Shown here: positions 7,251-7,599 of the stretch, piece by piece
How the letters are laid out: each line of letters begins with the position of its first letter
Position numbering within the stretch: the first letter of the stretch is position 1
DNA from: Pseudomonadota bacterium
GTDB taxonomy: Bacteria; Pseudomonadota; Alphaproteobacteria; Acetobacterales; Acetobacteraceae
Reading direction: 5' to 3'
NCBI GenBank assembly: GCA_021815835.1
Contig: JAKAZN010000074.1
Span: 1 to 7,599 of the forward strand
Length of the DNA stretch: 7,599 bases
Program-made: the position numbers and the translations under genes
Notes under the pieces: model-generated
Told to the model about the DNA's origin: nothing
Database searches by the model: none
The model's input: the letters and a program-made list of their open reading frames with translations, nothing else

Positions 7251-7295
7251 GGGCGATCGGGTGAACGCCTGGATCGCCCCCCGCCTGGATCACCC
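7251..7295. repeat. Overlapping inverted and direct repeats upstream of the oxidoreductase gene
   Basis: GGGCGATC (7251-7258) pairs perfectly with GATCGCCC (7272-7279) across 13 bases. CGCCTGGATC occurs twice (7266-7275 and 7282-7291), with starts 16 bases apart. A second inverted pair, GGGTGA (7259-7264) with TCACCC (7290-7295), encloses both direct repeats. The block lies 79-123 bases before the ATG at 7172. It could be a regulator-binding site or an RNA hairpin in the 5' leader. GC-rich DNA makes chance repeats common, so function is uncertain. Confidence 0.4.
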
Positions 7296-7330
7296 CATGG
7301 CTGGCGCCCCCCAGGGCCGGCGATCCCGGT

Positions 7331-7356
7331 ATTCCGGTTTGATAACGCAATAATAT
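7331..7356 (-). promoter_or_regulatory. AT-rich patch, possible promoter of the minus-strand array
   Basis: Within the 208-bp gap 7173-7380 this is the only clearly AT-rich stretch. On the minus strand it contains TATTAT (7355-7350), then TTGCGT (7350-7345). Neither has a good partner hexamer at 16-18 bases: GGGCGC sits upstream of the first and GGGATC downstream of the second. It is the most likely place for the array promoter by position and composition, but no consensus promoter can be drawn. Confidence 0.2.
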
Positions 7357-7372
7357 GGGCGTGCGTCCGCCC
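7357..7372 (-). terminator. Short hairpin after the right-edge gene, possible terminator
   Basis: Eight bases past the stop of the right-edge gene, GGGCG and CGCCC form a 5-bp all-GC stem with a 6-base loop. In the minus-strand direction it is followed by ATATTATTGCG, which is T-containing but not a real T-run. It is at best a weak intrinsic terminator between this gene and the downstream oxidoreductase array. Confidence 0.3.
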
Positions 7373-7380
7373 GCGCCCGC

Positions 7381-7599
7381 TCAGGCCGAAAATTGCGCCA
7401 GGCCCGGCAGCCCCGGCCCCTCGCACCCGCGCCAGACCAGCCAACCGTGCCGCGGCCGGCCCGAGGCGCTCTCCCGCTGGCGATCCCATCCGCAATCGAA
7501 TCGATGCGGGACCCACACGCAACACAGCGCGATCACCTCCGCCGCGGTTTTCCCGCTCGCCCGCGCGGCGGCGTATGCGGCCACCGCCTCCGCATGCTC
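7381..7599 (-). CDS. Hypothetical protein, C-terminal part (5' end outside window)
   Basis: An open frame enters from the right edge and ends with TGA at 7383-7381, giving at least 72 residues. About 60 of the 72 codons end in G or C, as in the sure genes here, which supports real coding. The visible part begins with an Ala-rich helix-like stretch (AEAVAAYAAARASGKTAAEV), followed by a Trp- and Cys-rich tail: CCVWVPHRFDCGWD, then HGWLVWRGCEG, ending LAQFSA. I do not recognise the family. A GTG at 7584 could start a 67-residue protein, but the frame stays open to the edge, so truncation by the window is more likely. It reads toward the oxidoreductase gene with a 208-bp gap, too wide for obvious co-translation. 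Confidence 0.55.
   Translation of the reverse strand, partial: EHAEAVAAYAAARASGKTAAEVIALCCVWVPHRFDCGWDRQRESASGRPRHGWLVWRGCEGPGLPGLAQFSA

Overview
The window is about 7.6 kb of very GC-rich DNA, with strong G/C preference at third codon positions and dense, overlapping genes. A ChpT-type histidine phosphotransferase and a TIGR01459-type HAD protein both point to an alphaproteobacterium. A Rhodospirillales/Acetobacteraceae-like genome is my best guess from codon use and gene content, but the sequence alone does not prove the family.

Layout. Bases 1-58 are an unusually AT-rich leader. Two plus-strand genes follow: a ChpT-like histidine phosphotransferase (68-706) and, after 116 bp, a second protein with a kinase-type phospho-acceptor helix but a decayed ATP-binding domain (823-1491). 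They converge, with only 5 bp between stop codons, on a minus-strand array reading right to left: a large FAD and iron-sulfur oxidoreductase of the YdiJ type (7172-4269), hydroxyethylthiazole kinase ThiM (4282-3473), class 2 dihydroorotate dehydrogenase PyrD (3430-2363) and a HAD-IIA protein (2372-1497). Stops and starts overlap at two of the three junctions and the third has 42 bp, so the four genes are probably one transcription unit. A 208-bp gap upstream of the oxidoreductase holds overlapping inverted and direct repeats. At the right edge is the 3' end of a minus-strand hypothetical gene (7381-7599).

How the genes fit together. The minus-strand array is mostly metabolic. PyrD passes dihydroorotate electrons to quinone. 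The YdiJ-type enzyme oxidises a D-2-hydroxyacid, probably also into the respiratory chain. ThiM salvages the thiazole half of thiamine. The HAD protein has no assigned substrate. The plus-strand pair belongs to signalling: ChpT carries phosphate from the hybrid kinase CckA to CtrA and CpdR in the alphaproteobacterial cell-cycle relay. The second gene looks like a kinase reduced to a phosphotransfer or phosphatase module. This pair is the most interesting part of the window. The rest is ordinary core metabolism with some tight gene junctions. I saw no RNA genes, CRISPR arrays, insertion sequences or phage genes.
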